From Cellvibrio zantedeschiae (GTDB lineage: Bacteria; Pseudomonadota; Gammaproteobacteria; Pseudomonadales; Cellvibrionaceae): DNA of 64,000 bases. Below, in pieces: positions 1 to 10,400 of the stretch (its first letter is position 1; every line of letters begins with the position of its first letter). The notes beneath the pieces are model-generated. The model had not been told where the DNA came from, searched no databases, and saw only the letters and a program-made list of their open reading frames with translations. The stretch covers positions 496,001 through 560,000 of the forward strand of contig NZ_BMYZ01000001.1 in assembly GCF_014652535.1 (NCBI RefSeq), read 5' to 3'. Position numbers and translations under genes: made by a program.

Positions 1-2343
1 TCTGACCCCGTGGATTGTGACCGGGGCGTGCGCGCTTGCGAAGTGAAATTTCCAAGCGAAGTAGGTGAGTATCGCGTGCGTTTTATTGGTCGGCTTACGC
101 CCAATAAAGATCGTCAGTACGAAGGTGTAGCTGTACCTAGCACCCATTGGTTAGCCAATCCCGGTGTGGAAACCAGTAGCAGTTTATTGCGCACCTTATT
201 TGCTGAGAATCCAGTTGCGAGTTTAATGACCGATGCCAAAGGCGTGCTTTTGCAAGCTAATGCCGCGTTTGAAAAATTATTTGATCTTAATCCCCGCAAA
301 ATCAGTGCTGCTGTTGGTCGCTACAATCTGTTGCGTGATAAGCAGCTCCTGGCTGATTCTGAGATATCCCAACTCCTGCAAAATGTTTTTCGCGCTGGTG
401 AAACGCTGAGCGTGGATTTAACTTATTCGCTGGATACCATAGTTAAATCCTTCGCCGCCAAAAAATTTAATCACACGGGGAAAAAAATTAGCCTGCGGGC
501 TAGCTTGCTTCCCATTAGAAATCGTTTTGGTGAGTTGGAGCGTGTGCTAATTCAATTGCAAGATCGAACGCGTGAAGAAAATGCGCTTGAGATTTTGTTA
601 AAGCAACAGCGTGAATTGCAAGAAAGTGAAGCCAGTTATAAAGCCTTTATCGCCAACAGTAGCGAAGCCATTTGGTGTTACGACATGGTTCCGCCAATCT
701 CACTAGATCATCCTATTGAAATGCAAGTTGACCTTATGGCAGACCGCGCCTGTCTGTCGCAGGGCAATAAAGTATTGGTGACTATGCTGGGTGCGAATTC
801 ATTGCAAGATCTCATTGGCCAAGGTTTGCGCGAAAGCGGATCAACGCGCTATGTGTTCGACTTGCAATATTTTGTGAAAAATAAATATCAAATGGTGGAT
901 CACGATATTATTCGTGAAGACAGCAAAGGTCGCCGCTACTATTTCCAAATTTCATGCGTTGGTGTGATTGAAAATAATCGGCTGACCCGTGTGTGGGGCA
1001 CAACAAAAGATGTTTCTGTACGCAAGCGTTATGAGCAGCGTTTGGAGCATATTTCCCTGCATGATTCGCTAACAGGTTTACCCAATCGCGCCAATATTTA
1101 CCAGGAAATTGAGCGTTTTTACGCCCGTGAAGATGAAGCCCAGGGCGCTCTGTTGTTTATAGATTTGGATCGTTTTAAAGAAATTAACGATACCCTCGGG
1201 CATCAGGTAGGCGACCGTTTGTTGCAACTTATTGGGCCCCGAATTAAATCTGAAATGAATGAAATTCACGGCACAGTTGCCCGCATGGGTGGTGATGAGT
1301 TCGCAATATTTTTACCAAGTATTCGCAACCAACAGCACGCTGTTGTATTTGCACATTGCATTTTGGATGCGTTGCGTTTGGAGTTTGATCTTGAAGTGTT
1401 CTGCGCAGAAATTAGCGCAAGTATTGGTATTGCATTGGCGCCAACGCAAGCGTCAGACGTTAATGAATTAATGCGTTACGCTGACGTGGCCATGTATCAC
1501 GCTAAAGAACAAATGTCCGGCATTGCAGTTTACAAACCTGAAATTGATCCGCACTCGCCCAAGCGTTTGGCAATGATGAGCGAATTAGGGCGCGCAATTC
1601 GTGAAGATCAATTGTGTTTGTATTACCAACCAAAAGTGAAATTAGACAGCAAAACATTTTACGGTTTTGAAGCTTTGCTGCGATGGAATCATCCTGAATT
1701 AGGTTTTGTGCCGCCCAATGATTTTATTCCCATTGCCGAAGTCACAAGCTTGATTCATCCACTCACTGCGTGGGTATTGGAAAAAAGTATTTCGCAATGT
1801 TGCTTGTGGCATTCGCAAGGTTTGAATGTCAGTGTTGCAGTGAATTTATCTGCGCGTAATTTGCTCGACGAAAATATGCCGAAACTCGTGCGCACCTTGT
1901 TGCAAAAATATGGTTTGCCTGCGAGTTCTTTGGAGTTGGAAATTACTGAAAGCTCAATCATGAGCGATCCGTCCCGCGCGCTACGTGTGCTGCAGCAATT
2001 ACACGATTTGGGTGCTCAACTTTCTATCGACGATTTTGGAACGGGCTATTCGTCGCTCGCTTATCTGAAAAAATTGCCGGTGCAAACGCTCAAAATTGAC
2101 TACTCGTTTATCCGCAATATGCTGGAAGATAAGCAGGATGAATTGATCGTAGAGTCTACCATTCACCTGGCGCACAGTTTGAGTTTAAAAGTCGTTGCTG
2201 AGGGGGTGGAAAACGCCGCCTTGATTGATCGTTTATCCTCCATGGGATGCGACGAAGCCCAGGGTTACCACATAGGTCGGCCCATGGCTTTGGCGCAAAT
2301 TGATGAATGGATGGCCGAATCCGTCTGGACGGATATGCGCTAA
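1..2343 (+). CDS. PAS-GGDEF-EAL cyclic-di-GMP signalling protein (5' end outside window)
   Basis: The reading frame is open to the first base, so the true start probably lies upstream; a GTG at 10 is the first possible start inside the window. Residue numbers here count from that GTG. Two PAS-like sensor segments (about 60-195 and 205-345) precede a GGDEF domain with an intact GGDEF motif (427-431) and an EAL domain with EALL (554-557), AVNLSARN, LEITES, DDFGTG and AEGVE, so all usual phosphodiesterase residues are present. The RxxD inhibitory site five residues before GGDEF is absent. It probably makes or degrades c-di-GMP, or uses a GGDEF domain to control the EAL domain. No membrane helix is visible in the part seen. 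It stands apart from mreB by 237 bases. Confidence 0.93.
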   Translation, partial: SDPVDCDRGVRACEVKFPSEVGEYRVRFIGRLTPNKDRQYEGVAVPSTHWLANPGVETSSSLLRTLFAENPVASLMTDAKGVLLQANAAFEKLFDLNPRKISAAVGRYNLLRDKQLLADSEISQLLQNVFRAGETLSVDLTYSLDTIVKSFAAKKFNHTGKKISLRASLLPIRNRFGELERVLIQLQDRTREENALEILLKQQRELQESEASYKAFIANSSEAIWCYDMVPPISLDHPIEMQVDLMADRACLSQGNKVLVTMLGANSLQDLIGQGLRESGSTRYVFDLQYFVKNKYQMVDHDIIREDSKGRRYYFQISCVGVIENNRLTRVWGTTKDVSVRKRYEQRLEHISLHDSLTGLPNRANIYQEIERFYAREDEAQGALLFIDLDRFKEINDTLGHQVGDRLLQLIGPRIKSEMNEIHGTVARMGGDEFAIFLPSIRNQQHAVVFAHCILDALRLEFDLEVFCAEISASIGIALAPTQASDVNELMRYADVAMYHAKEQMSGIAVYKPEIDPHSPKRLAMMSELGRAIREDQLCLYYQPKVKLDSKTFYGFEALLRWNHPELGFVPPNDFIPIAEVTSLIHPLTAWVLEKSISQCCLWHSQGLNVSVAVNLSARNLLDENMPKLVRTLLQKYGLPASSLELEITESSIMSDPSRALRVLQQLHDLGAQLSIDDFGTGYSSLAYLKKLPVQTLKIDYSFIRNMLEDKQDELIVESTIHLAHSLSLKVVAEGVENAALIDRLSSMGCDEAQGYHIGRPMALAQIDEWMAESVWTDMR

Positions 2344-2444
2344 ACCCATAGCTTCAGGTTAAATTCCTCAAACCCGCTTGTTTGCTATTCACTCTATATA
2401 GTTTGCTCGTTTTCGCTTCTGTGAAAAGATGCCTGTGCTTTTGC

Positions 2445-2505
2445 AAAAAAGTTTGCAAAAAGTGCGCAAAAAGAGGCCGACTTACGAACAAATTTCCCTT
2501 ATACT
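2445..2505 (+). promoter_or_regulatory. Probable mreB promoter with phased A-tracts
   Basis: Three A-tracts begin at 2445, 2457 and 2468, one helical turn apart, each following GC in a TTTGCAAAAA-like unit. A TATACT hexamer lies at 2500-2505, 75 bases before the mreB start. The -35 region (about 2477-2483) is a poor match, so the A-tracts may act as an UP-like or bent-DNA element. Assignment rests on position and motif only. Confidence 0.4.
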
Positions 2506-2568
2506 GCCGCACTTTACCAGCCATAGCTGCTGTTTCAGATTAATAGTTGCTAATCCCCAGATTAATAA

Positions 2569-3615
<1,047 letters not shown>

Positions 3616-3633
3616 GATTCCTGATTCAGACTG

Positions 3634-3660
3634 AAGCGCTGGCATTGCCAGCGTTTTGCT
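3634..3660 (+). terminator. Intrinsic (partial) terminator between mreB and mreC
   Basis: CGCTGGC and GCCAGCG (3634-3640 and 3644-3650) form a 7-bp stem with a 3-base loop, followed by TTTTGCTTTT. It sits between mreB and the mreC ribosome-binding site, so it probably attenuates rather than fully stops transcription. Confidence 0.65.
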
Positions 3661-3678
3661 TTTACAGGAGATACTGCC

Positions 3679-4566
3679 ATCAAGCCCCTATTTTCTAACA
3701 GTACATCGCTCACCATGCGAGTCGTGGTATTGATTGCTGTCACCATGGCGCTCATTCTGGCGGGAATTTATACGCCCTGGCTTAAGCAGGCTCGCCAGCA
3801 ACTGAACTTCCTTGCGGTTCCTTTCTATCAAGTTACAGATATCCCGCGCCGTATTGGTGACTGGGGCGCTGGGACTTTTGCCTCCGAAAAAGATTTGCGT
3901 GCTGAAAACGAGCGCTTGCGCACTGAGGTGCTGATTTATCAGCGCAAACAGCAACAGATGGCCGCACTGGCTGCAGAAAATGTGCGTTTACGCCAGCTGC
4001 TCAACGGTAAAGACATGCTGCAGGACAAAGTATTGATTGCAGAGTTAATGGGTGTTTCCCCCAATCCCCTTAGCCACGTGGTGGTAATTAACCGCGGTAG
4101 CCGCGAAGGCGTGTATGAAGGCCAGCCAGTATTGGATGCCTTCGGGTTAATGGGGCAGGTGGTTGATGTGGACGAAAACACCAGCCGTGTGTTGTTGATT
4201 TCAGACTCTACCCACGCTATTCCCGTGCAAGTGAATCGCAATGGTGTGCGTGCTATTGCTGAAGGCACTGGCGACTTGAATCGTTTGAGCCTGCGTCATG
4301 TGTCCATCAACGCCGATATCCGCGAGGGTGACGTGCTAGTTAGCTCAGGTCTGGGCGAGCGTTTTCCAGTTGGTTATCCGGTAGCTGAGGTCGAGCAAGT
4401 GGTACGCAATTCGGGCCAGGCATTTGCCCGGGTTATCGCCCGCCCTATGGCGCGTCTCGACCGCAGCCGCCATGTGCTTTTGGTATTTGACACCCATACC
4501 CAGCTTGATCAAGGTGTATCCTCCTCGTCAGTTTCCTCTTCTGCATCCTCTGCGGCGGCGCATTGA
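3679..4566 (+). CDS. mreC: Rod shape-determining protein MreC (apparent ATC start)
   Basis: MreC is a bitopic inner-membrane protein of the elongasome that activates PBP2/RodA. The product has an N-terminal membrane helix, a coiled coil (roughly residues 70-115, EKDLRAENERLRTEV) and the periplasmic beta-rich MreC domain, with a Ser/Ala-rich tail. The first ATG in frame (3715) has no Shine-Dalgarno sequence. Twelve codons upstream, an ATC at 3679 lies 8 bases after AGGAG (3666-3670), and translation from there gives IKPLFSNSTSLT, which resembles the family's usual N-terminus (for example MIKPLF in pseudomonads). I therefore place the start at 3679, giving about 295 residues. A sequencing error in an ATG is the alternative. 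It overlaps mreD by one base. Confidence 0.9.
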   Translation: MKPLFSNSTSLTMRVVVLIAVTMALILAGIYTPWLKQARQQLNFLAVPFYQVTDIPRRIGDWGAGTFASEKDLRAENERLRTEVLIYQRKQQQMAALAAENVRLRQLLNGKDMLQDKVLIAELMGVSPNPLSHVVVINRGSREGVYEGQPVLDAFGLMGQVVDVDENTSRVLLISDSTHAIPVQVNRNGVRAIAEGTGDLNRLSLRHVSINADIREGDVLVSSGLGERFPVGYPVAEVEQVVRNSGQAFARVIARPMARLDRSRHVLLVFDTHTQLDQGVSSSSVSSSASSAAAH

Positions 4567-5054
4567 TGATTCCCCATCACTGGAACTCTTATCTGGTGAT
4601 CATAACCAGTTTTATAGTGGCGCTAGTCTTGGCGGTATACCCTTTGCCTCTGGATTGGCGCTGGTGGCGACCTGAGTTTGTGCTTTTGGTTGCTATCTTT
4701 TGGATCTCGGTATTTCCGCTCACCATCAGCTTATTCTTCTTGTGTTTTGTGGGCCTCTATCAGGATTTGCTGGAAGGCGTGCCTTTTGGCCAGCACAGTT
4801 TGTCGCTGGTGATAGTTTCTTATATTTGTATTTTGTCTTATCAGCGCGTGCGCAATTTTGCGATTTGGAAAGAGGCCTGCTGGATTTTTGTGTTGGTCGG
4901 TTTGGCACAGCTGCCGGGTAATTGGGTGCAAAGTATGGCGGGGCGCCCGCTATCGGGTTTGCTGTTTTTAGCCCCGGCATTTTCCAGCGCATTGATTTGG
5001 CCCTTGGTGCGTATGCTGATGGATCGCCTGAGCAGGCATTATCGTATTACCTGA
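4566..5054 (+). CDS. mreD: Rod shape-determining protein MreD
   Basis: MreD is a small polytopic inner-membrane partner of MreC in the elongasome. The 162-residue product is very hydrophobic with about five membrane segments and begins MIPHHWNSYLVI, typical of MreD. The ATG at 4566 overlaps the mreC stop (TGATG), indicating translational coupling; a TTG directly before it at 4563 is an unlikely alternative. Length agrees with E. coli MreD. Confidence 0.96.
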   Translation: MIPHHWNSYLVIITSFIVALVLAVYPLPLDWRWWRPEFVLLVAIFWISVFPLTISLFFLCFVGLYQDLLEGVPFGQHSLSLVIVSYICILSYQRVRNFAIWKEACWIFVLVGLAQLPGNWVQSMAGRPLSGLLFLAPAFSSALIWPLVRMLMDRLSRHYRIT

Positions 5055-5102
5055 CTTTGCGTAAGCTGTAATTAGTGCACAGTGTTCAGTAGGAGTTCAT
5101 GA

Positions 5103-5714
5103 GTGAAACCGGAAGATAATCCGTCTATTTATCTGGCTTCAAAATCACCGCGTCGGCGCGAGCTGCTTCAGCAAATTGGCGTGTCGCATCAGGTGATCAA
5201 TGCCGATGTAACAGAAGTGCCGCGCACCCACGAATCTCCCAGTGAGTACGTGCAGCGCTTGGCGCGCGAGAAGGCGGAGGCGGGATTTGCAAGCGTCAAA
5301 CGTTTACAGCTAGCGGTCAAACCTGTGCTGGGTGCTGACACTATAGTGGTTATCAATAACGAAATTCTGGAGAAGCCGCAGGACGCCGAACATGCGGCAG
5401 TCATGTTGCGCAAACTTGCCGGAGCAGACCATCAAGTGATGACTGCAGTTGCCATGATTGTGGAAGAAAAGTGCAGCATAAAACTTTCGGTGACTGACGT
5501 GGTCTTTCGTCCACTTGGCGATGATGAAATTGCCGCCTATTGGAAAACCGGCGAGCCTTGCGACAAAGCAGGCGGTTACGCTATCCAGGGTTTAGGAGCG
5601 GTTTTTGTGCAGCAAATTCGCGGTAGTTACACCGGCGTTGTGGGGCTGCCGATTGAGCAAACAGTTGCACTTTTAGACGAGTTTGCCGTTCCTTATTGGC
5701 AATCCAGCATCTAG
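5103..5714 (+). CDS. maf: Maf-family nucleoside triphosphate pyrophosphatase (YhdE type)
   Basis: Maf proteins hydrolyse non-canonical or excess nucleotides to monophosphates; the YhdE type prefers dTTP and UTP. The 203-residue protein carries the SKSPRRRELL substrate loop near residue 13, VLGADTIVV with the catalytic Asp near 77, and the conserved GGYAIQG segment near 157. The GTG start at 5103 is chosen because AGGAG (5091-5095) precedes it by 7 bases; the ATG at 5099 is out of frame and meets a stop after six codons. The gene lies between mreD and rng, as in pseudomonads. Confidence 0.95.
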   Translation: MKPEDNPSIYLASKSPRRRELLQQIGVSHQVINADVTEVPRTHESPSEYVQRLAREKAEAGFASVKRLQLAVKPVLGADTIVVINNEILEKPQDAEHAAVMLRKLAGADHQVMTAVAMIVEEKCSIKLSVTDVVFRPLGDDEIAAYWKTGEPCDKAGGYAIQGLGAVFVQQIRGSYTGVVGLPIEQTVALLDEFAVPYWQSSI

Positions 5715-5800
5715 TAAAACTATTTCGGTAAACCTAATTGCGGTTACCGGATAAGGCAAGAGCAAGTAAAAATAAGGTAAAAAAGGCTGACGATTTCACT

Positions 5801-7270
5801 ATGAGTGAAGAAATTCTAATTAACGTATCGCCCGTAGAAACCCGCGTAGCGCTGGTTGAAAACGGCGTGGTGCAAGAGCTCTACATAGAGCGCAGCCACG
5901 GCAAAGGCTATGTGGGCAATATTTATAAAGGCAAGGTCGTCCGTGTGTTGCCCGGCATGCAAGCTGCATTTGTGGATATTGGTTTGGAGCGTACGGGTTT
6001 TATCCACGCTGCCGACATGGTGCCGGAAGCGCCGGAAGGTGAGCCGCGAGTTGCGGAAATTCCTGATATTCGCAGTCTGGTGCGCGAAGGCCAAACCATT
6101 CTGGTACAAGTTGCCAAAGATCCTATAAGTACCAAAGGCGCCCGCTTAACTACCCACCTCACGCTTTCTTCACGTTACCTTGTTTACATGCCCAACAGTA
6201 AACATATCGGGGTTTCTGTGCGTATTGAGGACGAACAGGAACGTGAGCGTTTGCGTAGCATTATGGATACGGCGCCGGAGCTTTATTCGGTGACCGGCGG
6301 CTTTATCGTTCGCACTGTTGCAGAAGGCGCAACCGCAGAAGCGATTTTGGCAGACATTCCCTTCCTGCAAAAACTGTGGTCGGATTTGAGTGAAAAGCTA
6401 ACCAGCATCCCAGTGCCTGGTGTAGTCCATAAAGATATGCCGCTTTACTTGCGGGCATTGCGCGATTTGGTGCGTGCTCCTATTGATAAAATCCGTGTGG
6501 ATTCGCGTCTGACTTTCCAGCAAATGCTCGATTTCGCCAGCAATTATTCGCCGCAGTTAGTTGACCATATTGAGTGCTACACCGGCGGTCGTCCGCTGCT
6601 GGATTTGTATGGCGTTGAAGAGGAAATTCGCCGCGCTCTGGATACTCGCGTGCCGCTGAAATCCAACGGCTACCTGATTATCGAACAGACCGAAGCCATG
6701 ACGACGGTGGATGTAAACACCGGCGCGTTTGTCGGCCATCGCAATCTGGAAGAAACCATTTTTAAAACCAATTTGGAAGCGGCAACGGCGATTGCCCGCC
6801 AGCTCAGGTTGCGTAATCTCGGCGGTATTATCATTCTCGATTTTATCGATATGCAGGATCAGGAACACCAGCGACAGGTGTTACGCACCCTCGAAAAGGC
6901 GCTGGAAAAAGATCACGCCAAAACGCGCATTACCGGTGTATCTGAATTGGGTTTGGTGGAAATGGCGCGCAAGCGAACGCGCGAATCATTGGGGCAAATG
7001 CTGTGTGAACCTTGCCCGGTGTGCGCAGGCCGTGGCCAAGTGAAATCTGCCGAAACTGTGTGCTATGAGATTTTTCGTGAAATTCTGCGTGAGTCGCGCT
7101 CTTACGATAACCAAAAATTTTTAGTGTTGGCGGCACCATTGGTTGTTGATCGTTTGTTGGATGAAGAAGCCGCTTACGTTGCCGACTTGGAAGCCTTTAT
7201 CGGCCGCACTATTGAGTTCCAGGTTGAGAATCTGTTCACGCAGGAACAATACGATATTGTGTTGGTGTAG
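5801..7270 (+). CDS. rng: Ribonuclease G
   Basis: RNase G is a 5'-end-dependent endoribonuclease that matures the 16S rRNA 5' end and cleaves some mRNAs. The 489-residue product matches E. coli RNase G in length. It has the S1 RNA-binding domain (about 36-125), the catalytic magnesium ligands D304 (TTVDVNTGAF) and D347 (ILDFIDM), and the Zn-link cysteines C405 and C408 (CPVC). The start MSEEILINVSPVETRVA corresponds to the family N-terminus; upstream in-frame codons from 5738 give an unrelated basic extension and are rejected. No strong Shine-Dalgarno sequence is seen at this ATG. The gene follows maf with an 86-base gap. Confidence 0.97.
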   Translation: MSEEILINVSPVETRVALVENGVVQELYIERSHGKGYVGNIYKGKVVRVLPGMQAAFVDIGLERTGFIHAADMVPEAPEGEPRVAEIPDIRSLVREGQTILVQVAKDPISTKGARLTTHLTLSSRYLVYMPNSKHIGVSVRIEDEQERERLRSIMDTAPELYSVTGGFIVRTVAEGATAEAILADIPFLQKLWSDLSEKLTSIPVPGVVHKDMPLYLRALRDLVRAPIDKIRVDSRLTFQQMLDFASNYSPQLVDHIECYTGGRPLLDLYGVEEEIRRALDTRVPLKSNGYLIIEQTEAMTTVDVNTGAFVGHRNLEETIFKTNLEAATAIARQLRLRNLGGIIILDFIDMQDQEHQRQVLRTLEKALEKDHAKTRITGVSELGLVEMARKRTRESLGQMLCEPCPVCAGRGQVKSAETVCYEIFREILRESRSYDNQKFLVLAAPLVVDRLLDEEAAYVADLEAFIGRTIEFQVENLFTQEQYDIVLV

Positions 7271-7426
7271 CGCGAATAGCTGCGCCTTCCGCGATAGATT
7301 ATGCGTAGCGCTTGTTTAGCTGTTTGTTTTGGTCGTGCCTTCAGGCCTGACATTTGTTTGGTAAATACTGATCTCAGCAATTACCGATTTTTAGGAATTA
7401 CCGATTAGCATGACATCTGTATTTTT

Positions 7427-10400
7427 ATGACCGCTTACGCTCGCAAACTGATTAAGTGGTTTTATCTCCTGTTCGCGCTGGCTGCTATTAGTTTGGCGGT
7501 GCTGGTTCAGGCTGGGCGCAGCTTTTCCCACTTGCTGGCAGACTATCCGCAAGAGCTTGGTAGCTACCTTTCAAACAAACTCAATGCGAAAGTCACCATA
7601 GGTGCTATCAAGGCTGAATGGGTGGGGCTCAAGCCCATGGTTGATGTGCGCGACCTGCGCATTATTAGCCAAACCGATAAGCCCATCTTTTCACTCGGCC
7701 ATGCGCAAATGCGTTTGGATTTGCTCGGCAGCCTGGGGCACGCGCGTTTAGTGTGGAGCGCATTGCAACTCGATAAAGTGCAAATGGATTTTGTGCAAAC
7801 TGACGATGGTTTTTGGCAAGTGTCGGGTATTCCGCGCAAAGCCAAATCGCAAGATGAAAAAGGCGCGCGTCTGGATTCTTTAATCGATATGTCGCTCTTG
7901 TCCCGCCGTATTGAATTTGCGCAAACCCAGCTGAATTTTCACTTCGCTTCCGGCACGACCACCACACTGAATTCTCCGTTGCTGCGCATGGAAAATGCGG
8001 GCGATTTCCATCGCCTCTCACTGCAGGTTGATGTGGACGGAAATCCCAAAACCCTGACGTTAATTGCGGAAGGCAAGGGCGATCCTCGTCGCCGCGAGAC
8101 ATTCAGCAGTAAAGGTTTTGTGCAACTTAAGCAGTTTCCTACGAATGAACCCATAGCCGCGACCACCGCTTTTTTACTGCGTGGAATTAAAGCAGAAGTT
8201 CACAGTGAAGGTGCGCTGGATGCGAGTCTTTGGTTTAGCAGCCGTCCCAAATATGAAGGTTTGAATGTTGAAGGGAAGGTGAGTATCCAACGCCTTAATG
8301 TTCCTATTCTCGGCCAATCCTTAACCTTTGATAGTTTTGCGACTGACGTGGTTGGCCATTGGCTATACAGCGGCCAGTGGCAATTAGCTTTGCAAAAAAT
8401 GAATGCCAAGGTTAATCAACATAAGGTTGAGAACCTGAGTTTTGCAGCATCGGCGGGAAGCTTTGCTGAACCTGTGTTGTTGCATCTACCGAAAGTTGAT
8501 TTGCAGCGTTTGAATCAAACCTTGGATAGCGCAGGGGTTTTGGGTGAGGGGCGTTTGCGCGACGTTATGCGTCAGCTTGGGCCGGAAGGTGAATTGCGCA
8601 ATGTGCAATTCGCCATTCCCACCCAAAATCCTAAAGCTTGGGAACTACAAGCTAATCTTGCCAAAGTAGGGGTAAACGCATGGCAGGGTGTTCCTGCATT
8701 GCGCACCGTTGATGGGTTCGTGTATGCCAACAAAAATGGCGGCTTTGTCGATATCGACAGTCGCGAAGGTTTTAGCATGCATTATTCTCCAACCTATTCT
8801 GCGCCTATGGAATATAAACAGGCCAAAGGCCAGGTCGCCTGGTGGCTGCAACCGGATAAGAACCAGATCTACGTTAACAGCGGTGCTTTGGAATTTATCA
8901 ACGGCGAGGAGCACGCCAAAGGCTATATGTGGTTATCCCTTCCCTGGCAGAGAAACACGGGTGACATAGATCTTTATTTGCAGATTGGTGCGAAAAAATT
9001 AAACGCTAGTCTTTACAGCAAATACACGCCTGCTGTTGTTCCGCGCTCCTTGCTGGATTGGTTGGAAAAAAGTATCGGCCCTAACAATGCTGGTTTCGTT
9101 GATCAAGTAGGGTTTGTTTATCGCGGTACGCTTAACAATCGCAACCCCGCCGCACGCAGTCATCAGCTCTTTGTCGATATCAAACACGCCCAATTGAACT
9201 ATCACCCGGAATGGCCGGCGCTGGATTCTATTGACGGGCGTTTACTGGTTAGTGATAACGATGTGGCAGCAAGTGTGGATAAGGCCAGGTTATTTAACAG
9301 TGATGTTGGCGTAACACAGGTCAATGTTAATCCGAATCCTGACGGTCATGGCTCGCTCTTGCGTGTGAATGGCAGCGTAGAAGGTGGTGCGGAGGATGGT
9401 CTGCGAGTATTGCGCGAGAGTATGTTGCGCCGTTATATAGGCTCCAACATGGACACCTGGAAGCTCGATGGCAAGATGCACACCGAGCTAAATATTGCGG
9501 TGCCGCTGGATCCAAAAGGCACAGGCGCTACGCAGCAGGTCGATATAGATTTGGAATCGCCCAATTTTGAAATGGGTAATTTAAAGTTGGTTATGCAGGA
9601 TGTTCAGGGACATCTCAATTTCAACGAAACCACAGGTTTGAGCAGTGAAGGACTCAACGGAGTTTTGTTTGGCCAACCCGTAAAAACGTTGCTGAGCACC
9701 AGAAAACAGGGCGATGCCAGCCAAACATTGGTTGAAGTCAAAGGCGATGTTGATGCCCAAGCCTTGGCAAAATGGACCCAGCGCCCCGAGGTTTTGTTTC
9801 TCGATGGTCGTGTTCCCTATAACGCGACTGTAGAGTTAAACCATAAGTCTGCTACGGCTGATCCAGCAAGCAATTCACCTTTCGCCGTTGTTACAGTTAC
9901 CAGCCCATTATCCGGTGTGGCAGTCGATTTGCCGGCCCCCTATGGCAAAACTGCTGAAGGCGAACGTTTCTTCAGATTCAAAATGTCCATGTCCGATAAG
10001 GTTTCGCTTATCGACATGGTTTATGGCGAAAACGTACAAGCGCTGTTCGAGCTGGATCCCCATCAGGAAAATAAATTACTCAATGCCAATATCGCACTTA
10101 ACGACAGTGCCAAGCTGGCGATTGAACCGCAATTTTTATTGAGCGGTAATGTGCCGGGATTGGATATTGAACCCTGGAAAAAAGTCCAACAACGCTATTT
10201 GGGTTTCGGTGCCCAAATCGATGCGCTGAAGCCTAAGGCATCAGCGGCACATGGCGAAACCAGTTATCAACCTGAGATTCCGATTACCGAAGAAAGCCCG
10301 GTATTAGTGGCGGGTTTGCCTTTTCGTGCGCAGGTTTTGTTGGGGCATTATCAAGTTGGTCCGCTCGCTCTGGACGATATTCATATCCGTGCCGAGCGCT

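Noticed and set aside
5099-5119. ATG at 5099 as the start of maf
   Set aside because: It is out of frame with maf and meets a stop after six codons; GTG at 5103 has the better spacing from AGGAG.
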